Below, in pieces: positions 57,122 to 64,000 of a stretch of 64,000 nucleotides of DNA. The position numbers and the translations under genes are program-made. The notes beneath the pieces were generated by a model, which made no database searches, was not told the origin of the DNA, and saw only the letters and a list, made by a program, of their open reading frames with translations. Every line of letters starts with the position of its first letter. Position 1 is the stretch's first letter. This DNA comes from Microbacterium sp. CSI-V (lineage in GTDB: Bacteria > Actinomycetota > Actinomycetes > Actinomycetales > Microbacteriaceae), in NCBI RefSeq assembly GCF_001984105.1, contig NZ_MTQM01000008.1:620001-684000 (forward strand), in the 5' to 3' direction.

Positions 57122-57628
57122 TCAGCCCGCGGCACGGATGGCGGGCTCGAGCTGCCGGAACAGGGCTCGGCTGGCGCGTTCGATCATACCGAGCACCTCG
57201 TCGAACATCGGTGGCCCGGCGTAGTAGGGGTCGGGGACGTCGAGGGTCTCGGCATCCGGGACGAAGGAGAGCAGCAGCGCGATCTTGTCGGCGTCGTCGT
57301 CGTGACGGGCCCACCCGCGCAGGACGCGCTCGTGACTGCGGTCGAGCGCGACCACGAGGTCGTTGTGCGTGAAGTCGGCGAACGTGAACTGCCGGGCGCG
57401 ATGCGCGGCGCCGTCGTAGCCCAGACGCTCGAGGGCGGCGAGGGTGCGGTGGTCGGCGCGTTCGCCGACGTGCCAGTCCCCGGTGCCCGCCGAGGTCGAG
57501 ACGACGCGCGATCCGAGGCCCGCCTCCTCCGAGATACGCCGGAACACCACGTCGGCCATCGGCGACCGGCAGATGTTGCCGCTGCAGACGAAGACGACGC
57601 GGAAGGGCGCGTCGGCACTCGCGGTCAT
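57122..57628 (-). CDS. Low-molecular-weight protein-tyrosine phosphatase
   Basis: A 168-residue phosphatase with the P-loop VCSGNICRSPMADVVF (Cys15, Arg21) at the N-terminus and the acid loop DVPDPYYAGPPMFDEV near the C-terminus. The length is typical. Probably cytosolic dephosphorylation of protein tyrosines; the partner kinase is not in the window. GGAGGG precedes the start. Located between purB and a holin-family membrane gene, all on the minus strand. Confidence 0.92.
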   Translation of the reverse strand: MTASADAPFRVVFVCSGNICRSPMADVVFRRISEEAGLGSRVVSTSAGTGDWHVGERADHRTLAALERLGYDGAAHRARQFTFADFTHNDLVVALDRSHERVLRGWARHDDDADKIALLLSFVPDAETLDVPDPYYAGPPMFDEVLGMIERASRALFRQLEPAIRAAG

Positions 57629-57662
57629 CCCTCCATCATGGCGGGGAGCGGCCGTCAGCGCA

Positions 57663-58067
57663 TCAGCGGCGTGAGCGTTCGTCGTTCCGCGGCCGCAGGA
57701 GGCCGCCGAGGATCGCGTTGATGATGCCGATCAGCAGCGCGGCGACGACGGTGAGCCAGAACTCCCCGGTGCGCAGGCCCCAGTCCCAGTTCGAGGTGAT
57801 GACCGCGGTCAGCCACAGCAGGAAGCCGTTGATGACGAGCGAGATGAGCCCGAGGGTGAGGATGTAGAGCGGGATGGCGACGATCTTCACGACCGTGCCG
57901 ACGATGGTGTTGACCAGGGCGAAGATCAGCCCGACCAGCAGCAGCGTGAGCGCCACCTGCAGTCCCTCGCCGGGGGCGAAGGGGATGAGCGTCACCTGCA
58001 GGGCCGGGAGCAGGGTGACGATCCAGATGGCGAAGGCGTTGACGGCCACGCGGACGACGAAGCGCAT
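57663..58067 (-). CDS. Phage holin family (DUF/PF04020-like) membrane protein
   Basis: A 134-residue protein with four hydrophobic segments; the central LIFALVNTIVGTVVKIVAIP and YILTLGLISLVINGFLLWLT match the widespread actinobacterial 'phage holin family' (Phage_holin_4_2) proteins. These are usually chromosomal, not viral. The start at 58067 is 6 nt after CACGAT (leaderless). Divergent from the aminotransferase gene. Confidence 0.85.
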   Translation of the reverse strand: MRFVVRVAVNAFAIWIVTLLPALQVTLIPFAPGEGLQVALTLLLVGLIFALVNTIVGTVVKIVAIPLYILTLGLISLVINGFLLWLTAVITSNWDWGLRTGEFWLTVVAALLIGIINAILGGLLRPRNDERSRR

Positions 58068-58126
58068 GCCCCCATCGTGGCACGGGGGTCTGACGCGCGC
58101 ACGGGTGTCCTCGTTAGGCTCGACCC

Positions 58127-59203
58127 GTGAGCGAAGACCCGGTCCTCCCCCGTATCCGCCCCGAGATCGCCGCCCTCCCCGCCTACCGGCAGGGACGACA
58201 GGCGAGTTCGGACGCGTTCAAGCTGTCGAGCAACGAGAACCCGTTCGACCCGCTGCCGGGCGTGCTCGACGCGGTGCGCGCGTCGACGGCGATCAACCGG
58301 TACCCGGATGCCACGGCCGCACGCCTGCGCGAGAGGCTCGGCGCCCGATACGGGATCTCGGCCGATGACATCCACGTCGGCGCCGGAAGCGTCTCGCTGC
58401 TCGCGCAACTGCTGCTGGCCACGGCGGGCCCGGGCGACGAGGTCGTCTACGCGTGGCGGTCGTTCGAGGCGTACCCGTCGCTCGTGGCGGTGACGGGGGC
58501 GACGAGCGTGCAGGTGCCGCTCACCGCCGACGCGCGTCACGACCTCCCCGCGATGGCGGCCGCGGTCACCGACCGCACGCGCCTCATCATCGTCTGCAGC
58601 CCGAACAACCCGACGGGCCCGACGGTCGGCTTCGACGAGTTCACGGCCTTCGTAGACGCCGTGCCCGCCGACGTCCTCCTCGTGCTCGACGAGGCCTACG
58701 CCGAGTTCGTGACCGACCCGGATGCCGTCGAGGGCCACCGCGTCCGCGCGCTGCTCGCGCGCCCCAACATCGTGATGCTCCGCACGTTCTCGAAGGCCTA
58801 CGGTCTCGCGGGTCTCCGGGTCGGCTACGCGATCGGCCACACGGGCGTGCTCGACGCCGCGCGCAGCACCGCCATCCCGTTGGCGGTCACCGCCGCCGCG
58901 GAGGAGGCGGCGCTGGCGAGCCTGGATGCCGAGAGCGAGCTGCTGCACCGCGTCGCCGTCCTCGCCGCCCGGCGCGACGCCCTCGTCGCGCGCCTGCGCG
59001 AGACCGGGTGGGACGTCCCCGACGCCCAGGGCAACTTCGTGTGGCTCCCCGCCGGTGACCGCGCGCTCGAGGTGGCCGCCGCGTTCGAGGAGGCGGGGCT
59101 CATCGTTCGCCCCTTCGCGGGCGACGGTGTGCGCATCTCGGTCGGCGAGGAGGAATCGATCGACCGCCTGGTCGAGGTCGCCGCCTCCGTCGCCCCGCGT
59201 TGA
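58127..59203 (+). CDS. hisC: Histidinol-phosphate/aromatic aminotransferase
   Basis: PLP-dependent class I/II aminotransferase of 358 residues: [36 protein letters not shown], and the PLP-lysine region [26 protein letters not shown] box lies 6 nt before the GTG (leaderless). Because it stands outside a his operon, it may be the paralogous aromatic amino-acid aminotransferase (Pat) used in phenylalanine synthesis; sequence alone does not separate the two. The stop overlaps the region of the next GH43 start. Confidence 0.85.
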   Translation: MSEDPVLPRIRPEIAALPAYRQGRQASSDAFKLSSNENPFDPLPGVLDAVRASTAINRYPDATAARLRERLGARYGISADDIHVGAGSVSLLAQLLLATAGPGDEVVYAWRSFEAYPSLVAVTGATSVQVPLTADARHDLPAMAAAVTDRTRLIIVCSPNNPTGPTVGFDEFTAFVDAVPADVLLVLDEAYAEFVTDPDAVEGHRVRALLARPNIVMLRTFSKAYGLAGLRVGYAIGHTGVLDAARSTAIPLAVTAAAEEAALASLDAESELLHRVAVLAARRDALVARLRETGWDVPDAQGNFVWLPAGDRALEVAAAFEEAGLIVRPFAGDGVRISVGEEESIDRLVEVAASVAPR

Positions 59204-59208
59204 GTCGA

Positions 59209-60666
59209 ATGATGACTCGGGATGCCGCGACCACCCCGGTCATCCCGGGGTTCTTCCCCGATCCGTCGGTGTGTCGTGTGGGCGAGGACTATTTCCTCGT
59301 GAACTCGTCGTTCGAGTACGCGCCCGGCATCCCGATCCACCGCAGTCGAGACCTCCGGACGTGGACGCAGATCGGCAACGTGCTGACGCGCGAGGTGCAG
59401 TTCCCGGCCGGTGTCTCGGGGGCGAGTCGGGGGATCTACGCGCCCACGATCCGCCACCGCGACGGCACGTTCTTCGTCGTCGTCACGAACGTCGAACGCG
59501 GGGACGAGCAGTTCGTGGTGACGGCGACCGACCCGGCGGGGCCGTGGTCGGACCCGATCGTGTTCCCGGGTCTCGGCGGAATCGACCCCGACCTCGCGTG
59601 GGACGACGACGGCCGGTGCGTCCTCACCTATTGCGCTCTCGACGAGGGGCTGCGGCCCGAGGACGGCGCGCTGCCGGTGATCGCGCAGGTGCGCGTCGAT
59701 CTCGATCGCGGCGTCCTGCTCGACGAGCCGCGCGTGATCTGGCGGGGGAGCGGGCTCGCGCATCCCGAGGGTCCGCACCTGTACCGGCGCGGGGAGTGGT
59801 GGTACCTGCTCACCGCCGAGGGCGGCACCGAGCGCGGGCACGCCGTCTGCGTCGCGCGATCCCGGGCGATCGACGGTCCGTTCGAGGCGGCGCCGGCGAA
59901 CCCGATCTTCAGCCGCCGCAGCACCGGCTTCCCGGTGCAGAACACCGGGCACGCCGACCTCGTCGAGCAGCCGGACGGCTCGTGGGCGATGGTGTACCTC
60001 GGCGTGCGGCCGCGCGGATTCACGCCCGGGTTCCACGTCGCAGGACGCGAGACGTTCCTCGCCCGCGTCGCGTGGGTGGACGACTGGCCCGTCGTGCACA
60101 CCGACGACGTGCTCCTCGAGCGCCCCGACACCGCGTTCACCGACGACTTCTCTACCGCCGACCTGCACCCGCGGTGGGTCTCACCCGACGGACCGCTGCC
60201 CGGCCGGCATCCCGCCGGTGGTGTGGCGGTGGGCCCCCACGAGCTCGCGGTGCGCGTGCGCGACCTGCGCTGGCGGTTCGAGGCTCGCGTCGACTCCTCG
60301 GCCGCCGTGGCCCTGCGGGTCCGGCTCGACGAGCACCACTGGTACGCGATCACCCTCCAGGCCGGAACGGCCGAGGTCCGGGCGCGCATCGGTCCACTCG
60401 AGGCATCCATCGGTTCCGCTCCCGCGACCGGCGATGTCGTGACGCTCCTCGTCGAGGCGGTGGATGCCACCCACGACGGCCCCGACGACCTCCGCTTCGG
60501 CGTTCTCGACGCGGACGGCGAGCGGTGGATCGCGGCGCTCGACGGCCGCTACCTCTCGACCGAGGTCGCCGGCGGGTTCACCGGCCGCGTGCTGGGGCTG
60601 CGTGCGGTGGGGTCGACCCCGGCGCAGGTGACGGGCGTGCGGTACGTCCCCCTCGGCGACGAGTGA
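59209..60666 (+). CDS. Cytoplasmic glycoside hydrolase family 43 (beta-xylosidase/arabinofuranosidase)
   Basis: The product of about 485 residues has no signal peptide. The GH43 five-bladed propeller shows GFFPDPSVCRVGEDYF (general base Asp), GGIDPDLAWDDDG (pKa modulator) and AHPEGPHLYRRG (acid Glu). A C-terminal beta-sandwich (DDFSTADLHPRWVSP...) of the XynB-type follows. It probably releases xylose or arabinose from imported oligosaccharides, complementing the GH31 enzyme. Start codon uncertain: TTG 59200 overlaps the hisC stop; ATG 59209 or 59212 are alternatives, and none has a clear ribosome site. Confidence 0.88.
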   Translation: MMTRDAATTPVIPGFFPDPSVCRVGEDYFLVNSSFEYAPGIPIHRSRDLRTWTQIGNVLTREVQFPAGVSGASRGIYAPTIRHRDGTFFVVVTNVERGDEQFVVTATDPAGPWSDPIVFPGLGGIDPDLAWDDDGRCVLTYCALDEGLRPEDGALPVIAQVRVDLDRGVLLDEPRVIWRGSGLAHPEGPHLYRRGEWWYLLTAEGGTERGHAVCVARSRAIDGPFEAAPANPIFSRRSTGFPVQNTGHADLVEQPDGSWAMVYLGVRPRGFTPGFHVAGRETFLARVAWVDDWPVVHTDDVLLERPDTAFTDDFSTADLHPRWVSPDGPLPGRHPAGGVAVGPHELAVRVRDLRWRFEARVDSSAAVALRVRLDEHHWYAITLQAGTAEVRARIGPLEASIGSAPATGDVVTLLVEAVDATHDGPDDLRFGVLDADGERWIAALDGRYLSTEVAGGFTGRVLGLRAVGSTPAQVTGVRYVPLGDE

Positions 60667-60762
60667 CGCCGCACGCGGCTTGTCGGAAACCCATGCCGAA
60701 ACGCGGCATCCGTTGTACACCTCATGCGGTGCAGGGCATGACGCGACCGTTAGCGTGGGTAC

Positions 60763-61893
60763 ATGACCCCGTCCGACGACCCGGCTCTCGTGCGCGTTCT
60801 GGCGGCCGACGGCACCCTCGCGCCCACCCCTGAGGCCGAGCGCTATCTGCCCCTGATCGAGGCCCTCTCCGACGCCGAACTCGAGACCTTCTACCGTGAC
60901 ATGGTCTCGATCCGCGCCTTCGACGTGCAGGCGACGAACCTGCAGCGTCAGGGGCAGCTGGCCCTGTGGCCGCCGTCCTTCGGACAGGAGGCCGCGCAGG
61001 TCGGCTCGGCCCGCGCCGCGCGCGCCCAGGACCACGTCTTCCCGTCGTACCGCGAGCACGTGGTGACCCGGATCCGCGGCGTCGACCCGATCGACATCAT
61101 CCGACTCATGCGCGGGCTCACGCACGGCGGGTGGGACCCCTCCGACCCGAAGAACGGCAACACCCACATCTACACGCTCGTGCTCGGCGCCCAGACGCTG
61201 CACGCCACGGGCCTCGGCATGGGGCTGGTGTTCGACGGCAAGTGCGGCACCGGCGACCCCGAGCGCGACGAAGCCGTGATCGTCTACTACGGCGACGGCG
61301 CGTCCAGCCAGGGCGACGTGCACGAGTCGATGGTGTTCGCCGCGAGCTTCCAGACCCCCGAGGTGTTCTTCCTGCAGAACAACCAGTGGGCCATCTCCGT
61401 CCCGGTCGCCACCCAGTCGCGCACCCCGCTCCACCAGCGGGCGGCGGGGTACGGCATCCCGAGCGTCCAGGTCGACGGCAACGACGTGCTCGCGAGCTAC
61501 GCGGTGTCGAAGCTCGCGCTCGACGAGGCCCGCGCGGGCGGTGGCCCCCGCGCGATCGAGGCGATGACCTACCGCCGCGGCGCGCACACCACGAGCGACG
61601 ACCCCACGAAGTACCGCACCGCCGCCGAAGAAGAGGCGTGGGCGCACCGCGACCCGATCGCCCGCCTCCGCACCTTCCTCGAGGCGCGCGGCGCGTCGCA
61701 GCAGTTCTTCGACGACGCGGATGCCGAGGGCCGCGCGCTCGCCGACGACGTGCGCGTGCGCACGAACGAGCTCGGCGGGCTCCCGCGCGCGCACATGTTC
61801 GAGAGCGTCTACGCCGAAGCCCACGCGCTGATCGCCGAGGAGCAGCGCTGGCTCGACGACTACGAAGCCGCGATGGAAGGGGGAGCGCAGTGA
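60763..61893 (+). CDS. pdhA: 2-oxoacid dehydrogenase E1 component, alpha subunit
   Basis: Thiamin-diphosphate-dependent decarboxylase subunit of 376 residues, with the TPP motif YYGDGASSQGDVHESMVFAA...FLQNNQWAIS and the phosphorylation-loop region TYRRGAHTTSDDPTKYR. The alpha/beta-type E1 acts on pyruvate or branched-chain 2-oxoacids; actinobacteria also have AceE, so a branched-chain role (BkdA) is quite possible. TAGCGT is 6 nt before the ATG (leaderless). It overlaps the beta-subunit gene by 4 bp. Confidence 0.92.
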   Translation: MTPSDDPALVRVLAADGTLAPTPEAERYLPLIEALSDAELETFYRDMVSIRAFDVQATNLQRQGQLALWPPSFGQEAAQVGSARAARAQDHVFPSYREHVVTRIRGVDPIDIIRLMRGLTHGGWDPSDPKNGNTHIYTLVLGAQTLHATGLGMGLVFDGKCGTGDPERDEAVIVYYGDGASSQGDVHESMVFAASFQTPEVFFLQNNQWAISVPVATQSRTPLHQRAAGYGIPSVQVDGNDVLASYAVSKLALDEARAGGGPRAIEAMTYRRGAHTTSDDPTKYRTAAEEEAWAHRDPIARLRTFLEARGASQQFFDDADAEGRALADDVRVRTNELGGLPRAHMFESVYAEAHALIAEEQRWLDDYEAAMEGGAQ

Positions 61894-62867
61894 CCGAGAA
61901 CCTCCCGATCAGCCGCGCCCTCAACGCCGGCCTCCGTCGCGCGCTCGAGACGAACGACCGCGTCCTGCTCATGGGTGAGGACATCGGTCCGCTGGGCGGC
62001 GTCTTCCGCGTGACCGAGGGACTGCAGAAGGACTTCGGGCCGCGCCGCGTCATCGACTCGCCGCTGGCGGAGTCCGGCATCGTCGGCACCGCGATCGGTC
62101 TCGCGATGGGGGGCTTCCGTCCCGTCCTCGAGATCCAGTTCGACGGCTTCGTCTTCCCCGCGTTCGACCAGATCACGTCGCAGCTGGCGAAGCTCACGAA
62201 CCGCCACGAGGGAAGCCTGCAGATGCCGGTCGTCATCCGCATCCCGTACGGCGGACACATCGGAGCGATCGAGCACCACCAGGAGAGTCCCGAGGCGTAC
62301 TTCACGCACACGCCGGGCCTCCGGGTCGTGAGCCCCTCGACGGCGAACGACGCGTACTGGATGATCCAGCAGGCGATCGACTCGCCCGACCCGGTGATCT
62401 TCCTCGAGCCCAAGGCGAAGTACTGGCAGAAGGGCGAGGTCGACACCGAAGCCCCCGCGCTGCCGCTCCACGCGAGCCGCATCGTCCGTCGCGGCACCGA
62501 CGTCACGCTCGTCGGTCACGGCGCGATGGTCACGACGCTGCTGCAGGCCGCGTCCCTCGCCGAGAGCGAGGGCACGAGCTGCGAGGTCATCGACCTGCGT
62601 TCGCTCTCCCCCGTCGATTACGGCCCGCTGCTGGACTCGGTCCGCCGCACCGGTCGCATGGTCTACGCGCAGGAGGCGCCGGGCTTCACGTCCCTCGGAT
62701 CCGAGGTCGCGGCGACCGTCATGGAGAGGGCGTTCTTCGCGCTCGAGGCCCCCGTGCTGCGCGTGTCGGGCTTCGACGTGCCGTTCCCGCCCGCGAAGCT
62801 CGAGGGCACGTACCTGCCCGACGCCGACCGCATCCTCGAGGCCGTCGACCGGTCGCTGGCCTACTGA
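61890..62867 (+). CDS. pdhB: 2-oxoacid dehydrogenase E1 component, beta subunit
   Basis: A 325-residue transketolase-like subunit pairing with the alpha subunit. TPP-site residues lie in [20 protein letters not shown], then [36 protein letters not shown], and the C-terminal transketolase domain ([20 protein letters not shown]). The GTG overlaps the preceding stop (GTGA). The next gene, E2, begins 68 bp later with its own ribosome site. Confidence 0.93.
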   Translation: MTENLPISRALNAGLRRALETNDRVLLMGEDIGPLGGVFRVTEGLQKDFGPRRVIDSPLAESGIVGTAIGLAMGGFRPVLEIQFDGFVFPAFDQITSQLAKLTNRHEGSLQMPVVIRIPYGGHIGAIEHHQESPEAYFTHTPGLRVVSPSTANDAYWMIQQAIDSPDPVIFLEPKAKYWQKGEVDTEAPALPLHASRIVRRGTDVTLVGHGAMVTTLLQAASLAESEGTSCEVIDLRSLSPVDYGPLLDSVRRTGRMVYAQEAPGFTSLGSEVAATVMERAFFALEAPVLRVSGFDVPFPPAKLEGTYLPDADRILEAVDRSLAY

Positions 62868-62935
62868 CCCCTTCCCTCCCGCATTCCGTTGCGGCGACGC
62901 CGGTGCAATGCTGGCTCCCGAGCAAAGGACACACC

Positions 62936-64000
62936 GTGACCGAGCAGACTTTCGTCCTCCCCGACGTCGGTGAAGGACTCACCGAGGCCGAGATCGTCCA
63001 GTGGCGCGTCGCGCCGGGCGACACCGTCGCCGTGAACGACGTGATCGTCGAGATCGAGACGGCGAAGTCGCTCGTCGAGCTGCCGTCGCCCTTCGCCGGC
63101 ACGGTCGGGGAACTCCTCGCGACCGAGGGGGCCACGGTCGAGGTCGGTGCCCCGATCATCACGATCGGATCGGCGGATGCCACGCCCCCGGCGCCCGCGC
63201 AGCCGACCACCGTTCCCGAGGCCGACGATCCGGGCGGAGCCGTGCTCGTCGGCTACGGCACCGGCGGTGCCGTCTCGTCGCGGCGGCGGAAGCCCGCGGA
63301 GCGCCCGGTCAAGGCATCCGTCGGGGTCGTCGCCAAGCCCCCGATCCGCAAGCTCGCGCGCGACCTCGGCGTCGACCTGGCGGCGGTCACCCCGAGCGGC
63401 CCTGCCGGTGAGGTGACCCGCGACGACGTCGTCAAGCACGCCGAGCAGGCCAGCGTCTTCCGCAACATCGAGACGCCCGAGTGGGGTGCCGTGCGGGAGG
63501 AGACGATCCCGGTCGCCGCCGCGCCCGCGCCCGCGCCGGTCGACGATGCCCGCGAGGAGTCGATCCCGGTCCGCGGCGTCCGCAAGGCCACGGCGAACGC
63601 GATGACGTCGAGCGCGTACTCGGCCCCGCACGTCTCGGTGTGGGTCGATGTCGACGCGTCCCGCACGATGGAGCTGGTGAAGCGACTGAAGGCCTCGCCC
63701 GACTTCGCCGACGTGAAGGTCTCGCCGCTGCTGATCATGGCGCGCGCCGTGATCTGGGCGCTCCGCCGCACGCCGATGATCAACGCCGCCTGGGTCGACA
63801 CCGAGGACGGCGCGCAGATCCGCGTGCGCCACTACGTCAACCTCGGCATCGCCGCGGCGACCCCGCGCGGCCTGCTCGTGCCGAACATCAAGGATGCGCA
63901 GGCGATGAACACCCGCGAGCTCGCCAAGGCGCTCGAGAACCTCACGCTCACCGCGCGTGAGGGCAAGACGAGCCCGGCCGATCAGGTCGGCGGCACGTTC
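62936..64000 (+). CDS. pdhC: 2-oxoacid dehydrogenase E2, lipoyl acyltransferase (3' end outside window)
   Basis: Core acyltransferase of the complex; 355 codons are visible and the frame is open at the window end. Domain order: one lipoyl domain (lipoyl Lys44 in [13 protein letters not shown]), a Pro/Ala linker, the E3/E1-binding domain ([18 protein letters not shown]), a second linker, and the start of the catalytic domain ([15 protein letters not shown]). The GTG at 62936 follows AAAGGA. A single lipoyl domain is more typical of branched-chain E2 than of actinobacterial PDH (usually several). Confidence 0.92.
   Translation, partial: MTEQTFVLPDVGEGLTEAEIVQWRVAPGDTVAVNDVIVEIETAKSLVELPSPFAGTVGELLATEGATVEVGAPIITIGSADATPPAPAQPTTVPEADDPGGAVLVGYGTGGAVSSRRRKPAERPVKASVGVVAKPPIRKLARDLGVDLAAVTPSGPAGEVTRDDVVKHAEQASVFRNIETPEWGAVREETIPVAAAPAPAPVDDAREESIPVRGVRKATANAMTSSAYSAPHVSVWVDVDASRTMELVKRLKASPDFADVKVSPLLIMARAVIWALRRTPMINAAWVDTEDGAQIRVRHYVNLGIAAATPRGLLVPNIKDAQAMNTRELAKALENLTLTAREGKTSPADQVGGTF

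Noticed and set aside
57663..58067. Prophage holin
   Set aside because: No other phage genes around; the family is commonly chromosomal in actinobacteria.

Overview
The window is high-GC chromosomal DNA from an actinobacterium, most likely a Microbacteriaceae member close to Microbacterium. This rests on GC-rich wobble positions, many GTG starts, promoters whose -10 box sits 6-7 nt before the start codon (leaderless transcripts), a sortase-E type LAxTG anchor, and very frequent GGATGCC/GGCATCC heptamers. The genus is an inference; no rRNA or tRNA gene is present.

Left end (1-9.3 kb) is an accessory, partly decayed region. It holds the 3' part of a DUF1998 superfamily 2 helicase gene with a small downstream partner, a RibD/DHFR-like reductase, small membrane proteins (one apparently frameshifted), and an AT-richer gene pair of unknown function: a two-TM protein translationally coupled to a cupin. 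Next come a dead fragment of an Old Yellow Enzyme gene beside an intact OYE gene, a multiply frameshifted TPR/AAA+ ATPase pseudogene, and three orphan genes closed by a terminator. The GGATGCC heptamer was not seen at about 2.7-6.0 kb or 8.0-9.3 kb, which supports foreign origin.

Core and metabolic region (9.5-28.8 kb): pdxH, a dynamin/Era-like GTPase, a long-chain acyl-CoA synthetase coupled to a DUF1295 membrane protein, and a LacI-regulated sugar locus (LacI, binding protein, two permeases, GH31 alpha-xylosidase) with AAGCGCTT operators upstream of both the regulator and the transporter. This looks like uptake and cleavage of xyloglucan-type oligosaccharides. A sugar oxidoreductase/isomerase pair and two TetR loci with clear dyad operators follow, then an acyltransferase-3 protein.

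Repeat-rich region (28.75-37.3 kb): a 113-bp tandem duplication, and a family of long palindromes with the core TGTCCAAGACAC...GTGTCTTGGACA. The palindromes are single copies between genes plus a tandem array at 30.9-31.4 kb. Among them lie a zinc-ribbon SDR protein and a methylcrotonyl-CoA carboxylase-like operon (carboxyltransferase, biotin carboxylase, CitE-like lyase, TetR) with two TTAC-N6-type operators.

Right half (36.8-64 kb): NUDIX hydrolase; a lactate locus (lldD, lctP, divergent FadR-type regulator); MarR/MMPL exporter pair; response regulator and histidine kinase; PEP synthase with its PpsR regulator; membrane proteins; a zinc alcohol dehydrogenase; a large secreted, sortase-anchored GH43 protein with discoidin domains; purB; a low-molecular-weight tyrosine phosphatase; an aromatic/histidinol-phosphate aminotransferase; a cytoplasmic GH43; and the start of a 2-oxoacid dehydrogenase operon (E1 alpha, E1 beta, E2, cut by the window end). 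Together the genes suggest a plant- or soil-associated heterotroph using hemicellulose sugars, lactate and probably branched-chain amino acids.
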